Source: Pseudomonadota bacterium
GTDB taxonomy: Bacteria; Pseudomonadota; Gammaproteobacteria; Xanthomonadales; Rhodanobacteraceae
DNA length: 64,000 nt
Assembly: GCA_021795435.1 (NCBI GenBank)
Contig: JAJYPJ010000003.1
Span: 1-64,000, forward strand
Direction: 5' to 3'
Both the position numbers and the translations under genes were made by a program. The number at the start of each line of letters is the position of its first letter. Positions within the stretch are counted from its first letter, which is position 1. The notes beneath the pieces are model-generated. The model saw only the letters and a program-made list of their open reading frames with translations, did no database searches and had not been told where the DNA came from. Positions 21,485 through 30,119 of this stretch are shown here, one piece after another.

Positions 21485-21895
21485 ATGGCTGCCGAACGAC
21501 ATCCGCACGAAGGGGCTCCCGGCACGGCCGATGCCAATGGCGTGGAAGCTTTCGTGCGAAAGTTCGACAAGGAATTGGCTTCGGGCATCACCGCGTTGAC
21601 GTTGCTGGGCGTGCTTGCCGCCGGCGAGCCACTTTACGGCTACCAGATCGCCAAGCGTCTGGAGAAGGATGCCGGCGGCGTCCTTGCTGGCAAACAGAGC
21701 GCCCTATACCCAGTCCTTCGGGGACTGGAGAGCTCGGCCTTGCTGCGAAGCGAAGTGCAGCCCTCGCTCAGCGGGCCGCCACGCCGCTACTACCAAATTA
21801 CTTCGCTCGGGCGCGCTGCCCTGGAGCAGTGCAGCGCGCGCTGGCGAGATACGCGCCGCATCGTCGACGACATTCTCGGGGAGAACCATGCATGA
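21485..21895 (+). CDS. PadR family transcriptional regulator
   Basis: The 136-residue protein has a PadR-type winged helix: LTLLGVLAAGEPLYGYQIAK forms the start of the helix-turn-helix. The wing follows in ALYPVLRGLESSALLRSE and GPPRRYYQIT. PadR proteins usually repress a neighbouring operon. The next gene, which overlaps it by ATGA, codes for a HAAS-domain membrane protein, the usual partner of this regulator type. A GTG at 21479 in the same frame is an alternative start. Its own upstream dyad suggests autoregulation. Confidence 0.88.
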   Translation: MAAERHPHEGAPGTADANGVEAFVRKFDKELASGITALTLLGVLAAGEPLYGYQIAKRLEKDAGGVLAGKQSALYPVLRGLESSALLRSEVQPSLSGPPRRYYQITSLGRAALEQCSARWRDTRRIVDDILGENHA

Positions 21896-22779
21896 ACAGG
21901 CCTCAAACCATTGCCGAATATCTGCAGCAATTGCGCGCGGAGCTCAGAGGCGCCGACCCGGCCATGATCCAGGACGCGATCTATGACGCCGAGGAACATC
22001 TGCGCAGCGAATTGGCCGAACATCCTGAGGAGACCGAGGCAGCCATGCTGGATCGCGTTGCCGGCAGCTACGGCGCACCAGCGGAGGTGGCGGAGATCTA
22101 CCGGGATACGGAAATCAAGGTGCAGCGAGCCCTGCGCGCGCCGCAGCCACGCCCCGGACGCGGCCCATTGGCGCGATTCTTCGGCGTGATTGCCGACGGA
22201 CGAAGCTATGCGGCCCTTTTCTACATGTTGCTGGCGCTGGCCACGGGGATCTTCTATTTCACGTGGGTCGTCACAGGCCTTTCGTTGTCGGCGGGCCTTT
22301 CGGTGCTCATCGTCGGGATCCCGTTCACCATCCTTTTCTTTGCAAGCGTCCGTCTGCTGGCCTTGGTCGAGGGACGCCTGGTGGAGGTGATGTTGGGCGT
22401 GCGCATGCCGCGCCGCCCTGCGTCGGCAGCACATGACCTGCCGTTGCTCAAGCGCATTGGCGCGATGTTCGTCGATCCGCGCACCTGGGGCACGCTCTTC
22501 TACATGCTCCTCATGCTGCCATTGGGCATCCTCTATTTCACCGTGGCGGTTGCCGGCATTTCGCTAAGCATCGCGCTCGTGGCCGCACCGATCGCGCAAC
22601 TGTTTGGCTACGCCCCCACGACCATCAACGACGTCCGATACTTTTGGCCGATCTGGACACTGCCTTTGGCCGCGATTGGCGGCGTACTGGTGCTGTTCCT
22701 GGTCCTCCATGCAGCGCGCGGCATTGGCTGGCTGCACGGTCACCTTGCAAAGCATCTGCTCGTGAAGACGGGCGGCTAA
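21892..22779 (+). CDS. HAAS (DUF1700-like) domain membrane protein
   Basis: The 295-residue protein begins with a cytoplasmic HAAS-type helical domain (IAEYLQQLRAELRGADPAMIQDAIYDAEEHLRSEL cut short here: key part AEYLQQLRAEL at residues 8-18). Several membrane segments follow, arranged as two similar halves each starting with a SYAALFYMLL or WGTLFYMLL pattern. Genes of this type sit next to PadR regulators and are proposed to sense or modulate them from the membrane; the mechanism is unknown. The start overlaps the PadR stop (ATGA), so an upstream in-frame start at 21829 is rejected. Confidence 0.8.
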   Translation: MNRPQTIAEYLQQLRAELRGADPAMIQDAIYDAEEHLRSELAEHPEETEAAMLDRVAGSYGAPAEVAEIYRDTEIKVQRALRAPQPRPGRGPLARFFGVIADGRSYAALFYMLLALATGIFYFTWVVTGLSLSAGLSVLIVGIPFTILFFASVRLLALVEGRLVEVMLGVRMPRRPASAAHDLPLLKRIGAMFVDPRTWGTLFYMLLMLPLGILYFTVAVAGISLSIALVAAPIAQLFGYAPTTINDVRYFWPIWTLPLAAIGGVLVLFLVLHAARGIGWLHGHLAKHLLVKTGG

Positions 22780-22848
22780 CGAGTTCCAGTTGCGATCCTG
22801 ATTCCCGGGCGCGCCTAGAATGGGTGCCCGTGAGTCCCGGGAACCCAC

Positions 22849-24033
22849 ATGATCCGTTTCGGAACGCCCCAAACTAAAACCGCGTTGCGTGTCCTCCTGC
22901 TAGGTGCCGGCGAATTGGGCAAGGAGGTTGCGATCGAGCTTCAGCGGCTGGCTTGCGAGGTCGTTGCAGTTGACCGATATGCGCATGCGCCTGCCATGCA
23001 GGTTGCACATCGCAGCCATGTCATTGACATGCTGGACGGTGTAGCCCTGAGGGGGGTGATCGAGCGCGAGCGCCCCGCATTGATCGTGCCCGAGATCGAG
23101 GCAATCCATACGCCCACGCTGGTCCAGCTTGAATCGGAAGGCTATACGGTGGTACCGACAGCGCGAGCAGCGCGATTGACGATGGATCGCGAAGGCATTC
23201 GTCGCCTGGCCGCCGAGCAGCTGGGCTTGCCGACATCGGCCTATCGCTTTTGCGACACATGGGATGAATTTGCCGCCGCAGTGGCCGCCGTTGGGTTTCC
23301 ATGCGTGGTCAAGCCCGTGATGAGCTCATCTGGGAAGGGTCAGAGCGTGTTGTGCATGGTTTCGGATCTCGAGCCGGCATGGTCTTACGCGCAGGAAGGC
23401 GGTCGCGCGGGCAAAGGCCGTGTCATCGTCGAGGGGTTCATCGATTTCGATTTCGAGATCACCCTGCTTACCGTCCGCCATGCGGGTGGCACGTCCTTCT
23501 GCGCTCCAATCGGCCACCGCCAGGAAGACGGGGACTATCGGGAATCCTGGCAGCCGCAGGGGATGACCGGCACGGCATTGTCTGAGGCGCAACGCCAGGC
23601 GGAATCCATCACCAGTGCCCTGGGTGGTTTCGGCGTATTTGGAGTCGAGTTTTTCGTTCGCGGCAACGACGTGATCTTTTCCGAAGTCAGTCCGCGCCCC
23701 CACGATACGGGACTCGTGACACTGGTATCCCAGGATCTCTCCCAGTTCGCTTTACACGCGCGCGCCATACTGGGACTACCGGTACCCGCCATTCGACAGT
23801 TGGGGCCTAGCGCGTCCTGCGCGGTGCTGGCGGAAGGCAACGGCGTTGCGCCTCGCTATGAGGGCGTTGCCGATGCGCTCCGCGAGCCGGACACTGCCAT
23901 CCGGATCTTCGGCAAGCCTGCGGTCCAAGGCCGTCGCCGGATGGCCGTGACTCTGGCACGGTCCGAAGACACCGACTCTGCGCGGGCCAAGGCCCGCGCA
24001 TCGGCAGGCGCCATCCACATCGAACTCGGTTGA
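22849..24033 (+). CDS. purT: formate-dependent phosphoribosylglycinamide formyltransferase
   Basis: PurT uses formate and ATP to formylate glycinamide ribonucleotide in purine synthesis, a folate-independent alternative to PurN. The 394-residue ATP-grasp protein shows [19 protein letters not shown] at its N-terminus, the VPEIEAI loop, the ATP-grasp segments [15 protein letters not shown] and [24 protein letters not shown], and a C-terminal RMAVTLA block. It stands alone, with short gaps on both sides. Confidence 0.95.
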   Translation: MIRFGTPQTKTALRVLLLGAGELGKEVAIELQRLACEVVAVDRYAHAPAMQVAHRSHVIDMLDGVALRGVIERERPALIVPEIEAIHTPTLVQLESEGYTVVPTARAARLTMDREGIRRLAAEQLGLPTSAYRFCDTWDEFAAAVAAVGFPCVVKPVMSSSGKGQSVLCMVSDLEPAWSYAQEGGRAGKGRVIVEGFIDFDFEITLLTVRHAGGTSFCAPIGHRQEDGDYRESWQPQGMTGTALSEAQRQAESITSALGGFGVFGVEFFVRGNDVIFSEVSPRPHDTGLVTLVSQDLSQFALHARAILGLPVPAIRQLGPSASCAVLAEGNGVAPRYEGVADALREPDTAIRIFGKPAVQGRRRMAVTLARSEDTDSARAKARASAGAIHIELG

Positions 24034-24171
24034 GCGTTGGGAGGCCCTTGGGCTTCCGCCGGGGTCCTGTGCACGACGGGGCACTACCGCTTCGATGCAG
24101 TCGTCTGTTTGGCCTTGATGCCCTGCGCCACCCGTGACCGCGTCTCGGTCATTCTGACCCATTGCCAAAAT

Positions 24172-24199
24172 GATATCAGTATGGTATTACTTCGATATC
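24172..24199 (+). promoter_or_regulatory. nested dyad upstream of SPFH-Arc operon, likely operator
   Basis: GATATC at 24172-24177 recurs at 24194-24199, 22 bp apart (two helical turns). Between them AGTA at 24178-24181 is matched by TACT at 24188-24191. The stretch is AT-rich inside a GC-rich genome and ends 16 bases before the SPFH ATG. Arc/MetJ-type ribbon-helix-helix dimers bind paired sites of this form, and the operon encodes such a protein, so autoregulation is inferred. Confidence 0.5.
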
Positions 24200-24215
24200 T
24201 TAGCGAGGTGACGCC

Positions 24216-25082
24216 ATGAACGAACACAAGGGCTTCTCGCTGCCGGGGATTGCCACGTTGCTTGCGCTGGTTGCAGCAGGATTTGCGCTGGCCGCATGGA
24301 ACGTCGCAGCGCTGCGAGCAGGGACGACTTCCGGCATGCCCGCGCCGGTATTGGCGGACGTGCTGTGGTTGTCCCTGCTGGGTGGCTTCTTCCAAGTACA
24401 ACCCAACGAGGTGCGTGTCCTTCAGCTCTTCGGTCGCTACGCTGGGAGCGTGCGCGAAACCGGGCTGCGCTGGACGAATCCGTTTTATAGCAAGCGCAGC
24501 CTGAGTCTCCGAGTCCGCAACTTCGACTCGGACAAGCTCAAGGTCAATGACGCGGACGGCAATCCGATCGAAATTGCTGCCGTCGTTGTTTGGCAGGTTT
24601 TCGATTCCTATGAGGCGGTGTTCGAAGTCCAGGATTACGAGAGCTTTCTGAAGATCCAGAGTGAATCCGCGTTGCGGCAGATGGCGCAGAACTATGCCTA
24701 CGATTCGCAGGACCAGCGACCGTCATTGCGAAGCCATGGCGACGAGGTGAACCAGCACCTGCGGGAGCAGATCCAGGCGCGGCTGGACAAAGCCGGCCTG
24801 CAGATCATCGAGGCACGGATCAGTCACCTTGCCTACGCGCCCGAAATTGCGCAGGTGATGCTGCAGCGGCAGCAGGCTAACGCGATCGTCGCTGCGCGCG
24901 AACGCATCGTCGATGGCGCAGTGGGCATGGCGCAAATGGCCTTGCAAAGGCTTGAGCAGGATGGTGTGGTGGAGCTCGATCCCGAACGGCGCGCGTCAAT
25001 GGTGGCGAATCTGCTGGTCGTTTTGTGTGGCGATCGTGCAACCCAGCCCGTTATCAATGCCGGCACGCTTTACGGTGGCTGA
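24216..25082 (+). CDS. SPFH/band 7 domain membrane protein
   Basis: The 288-residue protein has two N-terminal hydrophobic segments (IATLLALVAAGFALAAW and PVLADVLWLSLLGGFF). An SPFH domain follows, recognised by NEVRVLQLFGRYAGSVRETGL, NPFYSKRSLSLRVRN and the VNDADGNPIEIAAVVVWQV strand pattern, then a helical coiled region with LAYAPEIAQVMLQRQQA. SPFH proteins oligomerise in membrane microdomains. This subtype is typically followed by a small Arc-like DNA-binding protein, as here. Its biological job is unknown. Confidence 0.87.
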   Translation: MNEHKGFSLPGIATLLALVAAGFALAAWNVAALRAGTTSGMPAPVLADVLWLSLLGGFFQVQPNEVRVLQLFGRYAGSVRETGLRWTNPFYSKRSLSLRVRNFDSDKLKVNDADGNPIEIAAVVVWQVFDSYEAVFEVQDYESFLKIQSESALRQMAQNYAYDSQDQRPSLRSHGDEVNQHLREQIQARLDKAGLQIIEARISHLAYAPEIAQVMLQRQQANAIVAARERIVDGAVGMAQMALQRLEQDGVVELDPERRASMVANLLVVLCGDRATQPVINAGTLYGG

Positions 25083-25091
25083 GGCGAGTCC

Positions 25092-25163
25092 ATGAATCCG
25101 CAGCATCGTCAAGGTCGCCTCATCCGACCGCGCCGGGCACGACTTGGTCAGCGGTCGTCCTGA
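25092..25163 (+). CDS. possible 23-residue leader peptide before the Arc gene
   Basis: An ATG ten bases after the SPFH stop opens a 23-codon frame that ends in TGATG, so its stop shares a base with the Arc-type gene start. The product is strongly basic (8 arginines). It has no family resemblance. The stop-start junction suggests translational coupling between the SPFH gene and the regulator, but chance cannot be ruled out at this length. Confidence 0.3.
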   Translation: MNPQHRQGRLIRPRRARLGQRSS

Positions 25164-25339
25164 TGAACGATGCCCGGAAGTCCTTTCCCCTGCGGATCAA
25201 CGCCGAGGTGCTGGCGGCCGTGCAGCGTTGGGCTGACGACGACCTGCGCAGCCTGAATGCGCAGGTGGAATTCCTCTTGCGGGAGGCCCTGCGCAATGCC
25301 GGGCGTCTCGCGAAGAACCAGCCCACGCGCGCGCGCTGA
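25163..25339 (+). CDS. Arc-family ribbon-helix-helix DNA-binding protein
   Basis: A 58-residue protein with the Arc/MetJ layout: a short beta strand (KSFPLRIN), then helix A (AEVLAAVQRWADDD), then helix B (SLNAQVEFLLREAL), ending in a basic tail. It should bind DNA as a dimer of ribbon-helix-helix units. It follows the SPFH gene by 80 bases and is the natural candidate to bind the dyad at 24172-24199 and regulate the pair. No toxin-like partner is present, so this is not an obvious toxin-antitoxin module. Confidence 0.8.
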   Translation: MNDARKSFPLRINAEVLAAVQRWADDDLRSLNAQVEFLLREALRNAGRLAKNQPTRAR

Positions 25340-25381
25340 GCAGACGTCTACGACAGGCCGGTGGAAGGGATCAGCGCAGTG

Positions 25382-25400
25382 GGCCCGGAGCCGGGCCTTT
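25382..25400 (+). terminator. candidate terminator after the SPFH-Arc operon
   Basis: GGCCCG at 25382-25387, a four-base loop GAGC, CGGGCC at 25392-25397, then TTT. The stem is short but GC-only, and the position between convergent genes fits. The U-tract is weak. Confidence 0.4.
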
Positions 25401-25462
25401 CCGGTCATCAGGCTGGCCAAATTCCGGTTGCGGAACCATGCTGAGAGGTGCATGCCGATGCA

Positions 25463-25681
25463 TCAAGTGAATCGCCGCCAAACCCAGGGCAACAGCGTCA
25501 GCGCCAAGCCCACGACGATGACCCACCCCGAACTGTAGACGAAGAACATGGCGCCACCGAGAAGCAGGCCGCTGATCAGCCACAGTGCTTCGCCCTGTCG
25601 TTTGCCGTAGACGAAGTAGCCCGTCCCAATCGCGCCGAAAAGCGTACCCCATAGCAATGCCGCGGTCGTCATGCCGAACAT
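25463..25681 (-). CDS. small membrane protein, 72 residues
   Basis: A 72-residue hydrophobic protein with two or three membrane segments (AALLWGTLFGAIGTGYFVYG, ALWLISGLLLGGAMFFVYS and WVIVVGLALTLLPWVW). Similar small proteins occur in proteobacteria, sometimes labelled amino acid transport protein without experimental support. The ATG at 25681 is decided by AGGAGG seven bases upstream on the minus strand. A longer in-frame opening to 26167 would overlap the MAPEG gene and is rejected. Confidence 0.75.
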   Translation of the reverse strand: MFGMTTAALLWGTLFGAIGTGYFVYGKRQGEALWLISGLLLGGAMFFVYSSGWVIVVGLALTLLPWVWRRFT

Positions 25682-25838
25682 GTGTGTCCTCCTGATGGCC
25701 GGGGTCGCCGGAGTCCGTGGATAAGGGTTCAGACCGCACCGCCGCGTTGCGGTTCCAATTGGAGGTTCTCCGGCCGGACAGCGTGCACGCGAGCGCGGGC
25801 CGGTTATGCTGATCGCCAACCAACGGGGAACGAGCACC

Positions 25839-26225
25839 ATGCTGCTGGCCGCTTTGATCGTTGCACTCACCGTCGTCCTTCTGCTGGTGACGGCCATCGT
25901 CGTTGCGCGCGCGCGCGGGAAGTACGGCATCCGCGCTCCGGCAACCACCGGCCATCCGGCGTTCGATCGTGCCTTCCGGGTGCAGGCCAATACGCAGGAG
26001 GCCGCGCTCATGTTTCTGCCCGCCTTCGCACTCTCGGTGTGGTTGGGGGGTGGCCGTCTTGCCGCGGCGTTCGGAGCGGTCTGGCTGGTCGCCCGGGTTT
26101 GGTACGTCGCGGCGTATCTCCGCGACGCGGGCAAGCGCGGACCCGCGTTCGCACTCGGGATGGTCATGCAGGTGGCGCTGCTTGTCCAGGTCTTCGCGGA
26201 CCTAGCGCGAGCTGCGGCTGGCTAA
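25839..26225 (+). CDS. MAPEG family membrane protein
   Basis: The 128-residue protein has four predicted membrane helices and the MAPEG signature RAFRVQANTQEAALMFLP, followed by VWLVARVWYVAAYL. Eukaryotic relatives are glutathione-dependent leukotriene and microsomal transferases; bacterial ones are mostly uncharacterised. The ATG at 25839 has GGGGAA upstream and gives the normal N-terminus. An in-frame ATG at 25806 is an alternative. Its stop shares one base with the MarC start (TAATG), so the two are probably co-translated. Confidence 0.82.
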   Translation: MLLAALIVALTVVLLLVTAIVVARARGKYGIRAPATTGHPAFDRAFRVQANTQEAALMFLPAFALSVWLGGGRLAAAFGAVWLVARVWYVAAYLRDAGKRGPAFALGMVMQVALLVQVFADLARAAAG

Positions 26226-26893
26226 TGGAGCACGTTCTGCGCGAACTGGATACGCTGCCGCTCGCATTCGCGGCGTTGCTGCCGGTCATCAATCCTGTCG
26301 GCACCGCCCTGATCATCCTGGGCATGGTGGGCGAGGCGCCGGAGCCGGTATTCAGGCGCCTTGCGCTGCGCGTGACAGTGATGATGCTGGTCTTCATTTT
26401 GGTCACTGAACTGCTTGGCCAGGGCATCCTTCGATTCTTCGGGATTTCACTCCCGGTTGTGCAGGTTGGGGGTGGACTGACCCTCGCGGCTATGGGGTGG
26501 AAAATGCTGAGTTCCGGCGGCAAGGAGGCCGCGCCCACGCCGGGCGCTAGCGACGAGGAAGCGGTACTCGAGCGTGCTTTCTACCCGTTCACCTTTCCCC
26601 TGACCGTGGGGCCCGGAACCATCGTTGTGGTGCTGACGCTTTCGGCACAGGCCACGCGGCGCAGCCTCCAGGCCACGCTGCTGGCGCACGTCGGCATCCT
26701 GCTTGGCGCCTCGTTGCTGGCCGCGCTGGTATACGTTTGCTATCGGTATGCGCCGAAGTTGGGGCGCATGCTCCCGCGAAGCGCGTTCAACGGCGTGCAG
26801 CAACTGATTTCGTTCATCCTGCTTTGCATCGGTGCTCAGATCGCATGGGGTGGTGCCTTCGCCCTGTTGTCCACCGTGCGCGCCCATCCCTAG
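26225..26893 (+). CDS. MarC/NAAT family membrane protein
   Basis: A 222-residue polytopic membrane protein with the MarC signature FAALLPVINPVGTALIILG near residues 15-33, GISLPVVQVGGGLTLAAMGWKML, and the second inverted repeat AFYPFTFPLTVGPGTIVVVLTL. Function of the family is uncertain despite the multiple-antibiotic-resistance name. The ATG shares a base with the MAPEG stop. The two-component pair follows nine bases after its stop. Confidence 0.85.
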   Translation: MEHVLRELDTLPLAFAALLPVINPVGTALIILGMVGEAPEPVFRRLALRVTVMMLVFILVTELLGQGILRFFGISLPVVQVGGGLTLAAMGWKMLSSGGKEAAPTPGASDEEAVLERAFYPFTFPLTVGPGTIVVVLTLSAQATRRSLQATLLAHVGILLGASLLAALVYVCYRYAPKLGRMLPRSAFNGVQQLISFILLCIGAQIAWGGAFALLSTVRAHP

Positions 26894-26902
26894 CGTTGCG
26901 TG

Positions 26903-28246
26903 ATGCGTACCGTTCTCGTCATTGACGACAATGCCGGCGTGATCGACGCGCTGACCACGCTGTTCGCCCTGCACGAAATCCGCACCCTGGGCGCGTCAAC
27001 GCCCGAGGAAGGGCTCAATCGGCTCCGTGAGGAAGCGGTGGATCTCGTAATCGCCGACATGAATTTCAGCTCGGACACCACGTCCGGTTCCGAGGGTGAG
27101 GCGCTATTCCACGCGTTGCGTGCCGGGCGTCCCGACTTGCCGGTGATCCTGCTGACGGGCTGGACCCATCTCGATGCGGCGGTCAGGCTGATCAAGGCCG
27201 GTGCCGCCGATTACCTCTCCAAGCCATGGGACGACGCGCGGCTGTTGGCTACCGTTGAGAACCTGCTGGAACTTGCCGATGCCAACCGCGTACTCGAAGA
27301 ACATCGACGCATGCGCCGGGATCGCCGCGAGAGGCTTGAGGCCAACTGCGATCTCCGCGGGCTGGTGTTCGCATCCGATGCCATGCTGCAACTGCTGGAA
27401 CTGGTTTGCCAGGTCGCGCCCAGTCCCGTGCCGATCCTGTTGACCGGCCCCAACGGCTCCGGGAAGGAGCGAATTGCCGACATCGTGCACGCCAATTCCT
27501 CCGTGAGCGGCGGTCCCATGGTGGCGGTCAATTGCGGAGCGCTGCCGGAAAACCTGATCGAAGCCGAGTTGTTTGGCGCAGAGGCAGGCGCATATACGGG
27601 AATCACCCGTAGCCGTGAGGGCCGTTTTGAGCAGGCAGACGGGGGCACGCTGTTTCTCGACGAAATTGGCAACCTTCCGTCTTCCGGCCAGGCCAAGCTG
27701 CTGCGGGTGCTCGAGTCCGGGCAATACGAGCGCCTGGGGTCCGGCCGTACGCGCTGCGCGCGCGTACGCATCATCAGCGCGACCAATGCAGACCTGCGCG
27801 CGATGGTGCGGGCGGGGCAGTTTCGCGAGGACCTGTACTACCGACTGAACGTCATCGAGATTCCCTTGCCGCCTCTGTCAGCCCGTCGCGACGATGTACT
27901 GCCGCTGGCCGAGTACTTCCTCGGAGGCGCTTGCGCGCTTGACGATGATGCTCGCGACGCGCTGCTGGCACATCGCTGGCCAGGGAACGTGCGCGAGTTG
28001 CGCAATGTCCTCGAGCGGGCGCGTCTTCTGTGTCGCGACGGTGTCGTGCGCGCTACGGATCTCGCGCTGCCTTCTCCGGCAGAACCATCCCAAGGCGTGC
28101 GCGATCTGGAAGAGCCAGGCCGTGCGGCGATCGAGGAGGCGCTTCGCCTGAGCGACGGCGTCATCGCGCGTGCTGCGCAGCGGCTTGGTCTTTCGCGGCA
28201 GGCGCTGTACAGGCGCCTCCAGCACTACCGGATGACTCCCGGTTGA
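26903..28246 (+). CDS. sigma-54-dependent NtrC-type response regulator
   Basis: The 447-residue protein has three domains. The receiver has the phosphorylation site D52 in IADMNF and the KPW motif. The AAA+ sigma-54 domain has Walker A GPNGSGKE and LFLDEIGNLP. The C-terminal Fis-type helix-turn-helix ends in AAQRLGLSRQALYRRL. The sigma-54 contact loop reads GAYTGI at 229-234 instead of GAFTGA. ATG 26903 was chosen so that MRTVLVIDD starts the receiver; a GTG lies one codon upstream. The stop shares a base with the kinase start. Confidence 0.88.
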   Translation: MRTVLVIDDNAGVIDALTTLFALHEIRTLGASTPEEGLNRLREEAVDLVIADMNFSSDTTSGSEGEALFHALRAGRPDLPVILLTGWTHLDAAVRLIKAGAADYLSKPWDDARLLATVENLLELADANRVLEEHRRMRRDRRERLEANCDLRGLVFASDAMLQLLELVCQVAPSPVPILLTGPNGSGKERIADIVHANSSVSGGPMVAVNCGALPENLIEAELFGAEAGAYTGITRSREGRFEQADGGTLFLDEIGNLPSSGQAKLLRVLESGQYERLGSGRTRCARVRIISATNADLRAMVRAGQFREDLYYRLNVIEIPLPPLSARRDDVLPLAEYFLGGACALDDDARDALLAHRWPGNVRELRNVLERARLLCRDGVVRATDLALPSPAEPSQGVRDLEEPGRAAIEEALRLSDGVIARAAQRLGLSRQALYRRLQHYRMTPG

Positions 28247-29568
28247 TGCGCGTGTTCTCGCTCGCGGGCAAACTTGCGCTGCTGTTGTGGCTTTCCGCGC
28301 TGGCCGGTGCGGTGGTTGTTGTCATGCTCGAATCACTGCTTGCACCGTCTTGGGCCCTGGCGGGGGCGGTGGCGCTCCTTCTGCCCCTGCTTCTCTGGAT
28401 TGCGAGTGCGGTCATGCAGCCATTTCGGCGCCTTCTGCGTGCGCTGGATAGTGCCATCGCCAGCTACCGGGACGGGGACTTCAGCTTCGGCATCGCCTTG
28501 CGCAGGCGCGATGAAATGGGGGCCCTGATCGAGGCGCACAATGCGCTGGGCATGGCGTTGCGCACCCGCAATCAGCATCTGGCGCAGCGCGAGCTGCTCC
28601 TGGACACGGTATTGCAGCACACGCCCGTGGCGCTATGGCTCGTGGATGGCCATGGCCGTATCGCACTGTGCAATCTGGCTGCCCGTCGTTTGCTCGGTGG
28701 TGGTCGCAGTCTGGCGGGCGAGTCTTTCACCGCGTTGATCGATGGACTTCCTGCGCCGCTGCGGAACGCCTTGGCGGCCGGGGACGACGGTCTTTTCATG
28801 CTCGAGATCGACGGCATGGAGGAGCGATATCACCTGGCGCAACGCGGTTTCAGGCTTCAGGGCGTCCCGCACCGTCTCTATCTGCTGCGGCGGATGACGC
28901 GCGAGCTCGCGCGCGCCGAAGTGGCCGTGTGGAAGAAGGTGATCCGCGTCATCAGCCACGAGCTCAACAATTCACTGGCTCCAATCACGTCGTTGGCGCA
29001 CTCCGGGGCTGAATTGGCGCGCCGCGGCCAGCTCGCGCCACTGCCGGACGTATTTGCCCGCATCGGCGAGCGGGCACAGCATTTGCACCGCTTCATTGCG
29101 GATTATGCGCAAATCGCGAAACTGCCCGCCCCGCGTCGCGAGGTCGTGCGATGGCCAGCCTTGATCGACGCATTGGCGGCGCATGCATCGTTCCGGTTGC
29201 CGTACCCGGTGCCGGATGCGTCCGTTTCCATCGATCCAGCGCAGATGGAACAGGCGCTGCTGAACCTGGTCAAGAACGCCCATGAGGCAGGCGGCCCGGC
29301 AGTTGCAGTGGAGCTCGAGGTCCAGTTGATGGACTCGCTGTGGCGAATCGAAGTTCGAGACCGCGGAAGCGGGATGAGCGAGGCGGTTCTGGCGCAGGCA
29401 TTGATGCCTTTCTATTCGACCAAGCGCAGTGGCAGCGGGCTGGGGCTCGCCTTGACGCGGGAGATCGTCGAGGCGCACGGCGGGCGCATCAGTCTGGCGA
29501 ATCGCGAAGGCGGTGGCCTGTGCGTGCGCATCCTGCTGCCCGACGCCCAGGGTGAATCCGTGCGGTGA
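28246..29568 (+). CDS. sensor histidine kinase, partner of the preceding regulator
   Basis: The 440-residue kinase has two close membrane segments at the N-terminus with little periplasmic loop, a HAMP-like stretch, a PAS-like region (LDTVLQHTPVALWLVDGHGRI), the H-box HELNNSLAPI with H238, then the ATPase boxes NLVKNAHEA, RDRGSGM and GSGLGLAL. With hardly any outside domain it probably senses a membrane or cytoplasmic signal. Its ATG shares a base with the regulator stop, so a long upstream opening is rejected. Confidence 0.88.
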   Translation: MRVFSLAGKLALLLWLSALAGAVVVVMLESLLAPSWALAGAVALLLPLLLWIASAVMQPFRRLLRALDSAIASYRDGDFSFGIALRRRDEMGALIEAHNALGMALRTRNQHLAQRELLLDTVLQHTPVALWLVDGHGRIALCNLAARRLLGGGRSLAGESFTALIDGLPAPLRNALAAGDDGLFMLEIDGMEERYHLAQRGFRLQGVPHRLYLLRRMTRELARAEVAVWKKVIRVISHELNNSLAPITSLAHSGAELARRGQLAPLPDVFARIGERAQHLHRFIADYAQIAKLPAPRREVVRWPALIDALAAHASFRLPYPVPDASVSIDPAQMEQALLNLVKNAHEAGGPAVAVELEVQLMDSLWRIEVRDRGSGMSEAVLAQALMPFYSTKRSGSGLGLALTREIVEAHGGRISLANREGGGLCVRILLPDAQGESVR

Positions 29569-29627
29569 AGCTTCCGCGTGGGGTGCCGCATGGTGACCCG
29601 GACGCCGTGCGCGGTTAACCTTCGGTC

Positions 29628-30050
29628 ATGCCCCAGGCGGACTTCTATCTCATCGACAAGCCGCGCTTTCATGCGCAGCCATTGCTCCTCGTTTGCGAGC
29701 TGGTCAGGCGTGCCCACGCGCGGGGCCTGCGGGTCTTGGTGCTCGCGAGGGACGTTGCCGAGGCCGAGGCTCTCGACGAGCTTCTGTGGAGCTTCGATGA
29801 CGACGCATTCATTCCCCACCAGATTGCCGGCGACATCGACGACGGCGACACGGCGGTGCTGATCACCCCCCCGGGCATTGAGACGCCTGATCGCGAGGTG
29901 GTGGTGAATCTTCGCGAGGAAGCATGCCAACGCAATTGCGTGCGCCTGCTTGAAGTGGTCCCCGCCGAGGCCGACGCGCGGGCTGGCTCGCGCGCCCGTT
30001 GGCGGACCTACAAGCAGCGTGGATATACGCTGGCAAAACACGACATGTAG
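29628..30050 (+). CDS. holC: DNA polymerase III chi subunit
   Basis: HolC links the polymerase III clamp loader to single-strand DNA-binding protein. The 140-residue product fits: the N-terminal QADFYLIDK, LLLVCELVRRAHARGLRVLVL, LDELLWSFDDDAFIPH and the C-terminal RWRTYKQRGYTL are all recognisable family blocks. It stands alone here, 59 bases after the kinase gene and facing suhB. Confidence 0.88.
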   Translation: MPQADFYLIDKPRFHAQPLLLVCELVRRAHARGLRVLVLARDVAEAEALDELLWSFDDDAFIPHQIAGDIDDGDTAVLITPPGIETPDREVVVNLREEACQRNCVRLLEVVPAEADARAGSRARWRTYKQRGYTLAKHDM

Positions 30051-30119
30051 GGCATGTGCCGCGCCTGCTGCGTGGGGACCGTGCGGGCGAGAAGGGGATC
30101 GGCGCGCGACGGGAGCGTT

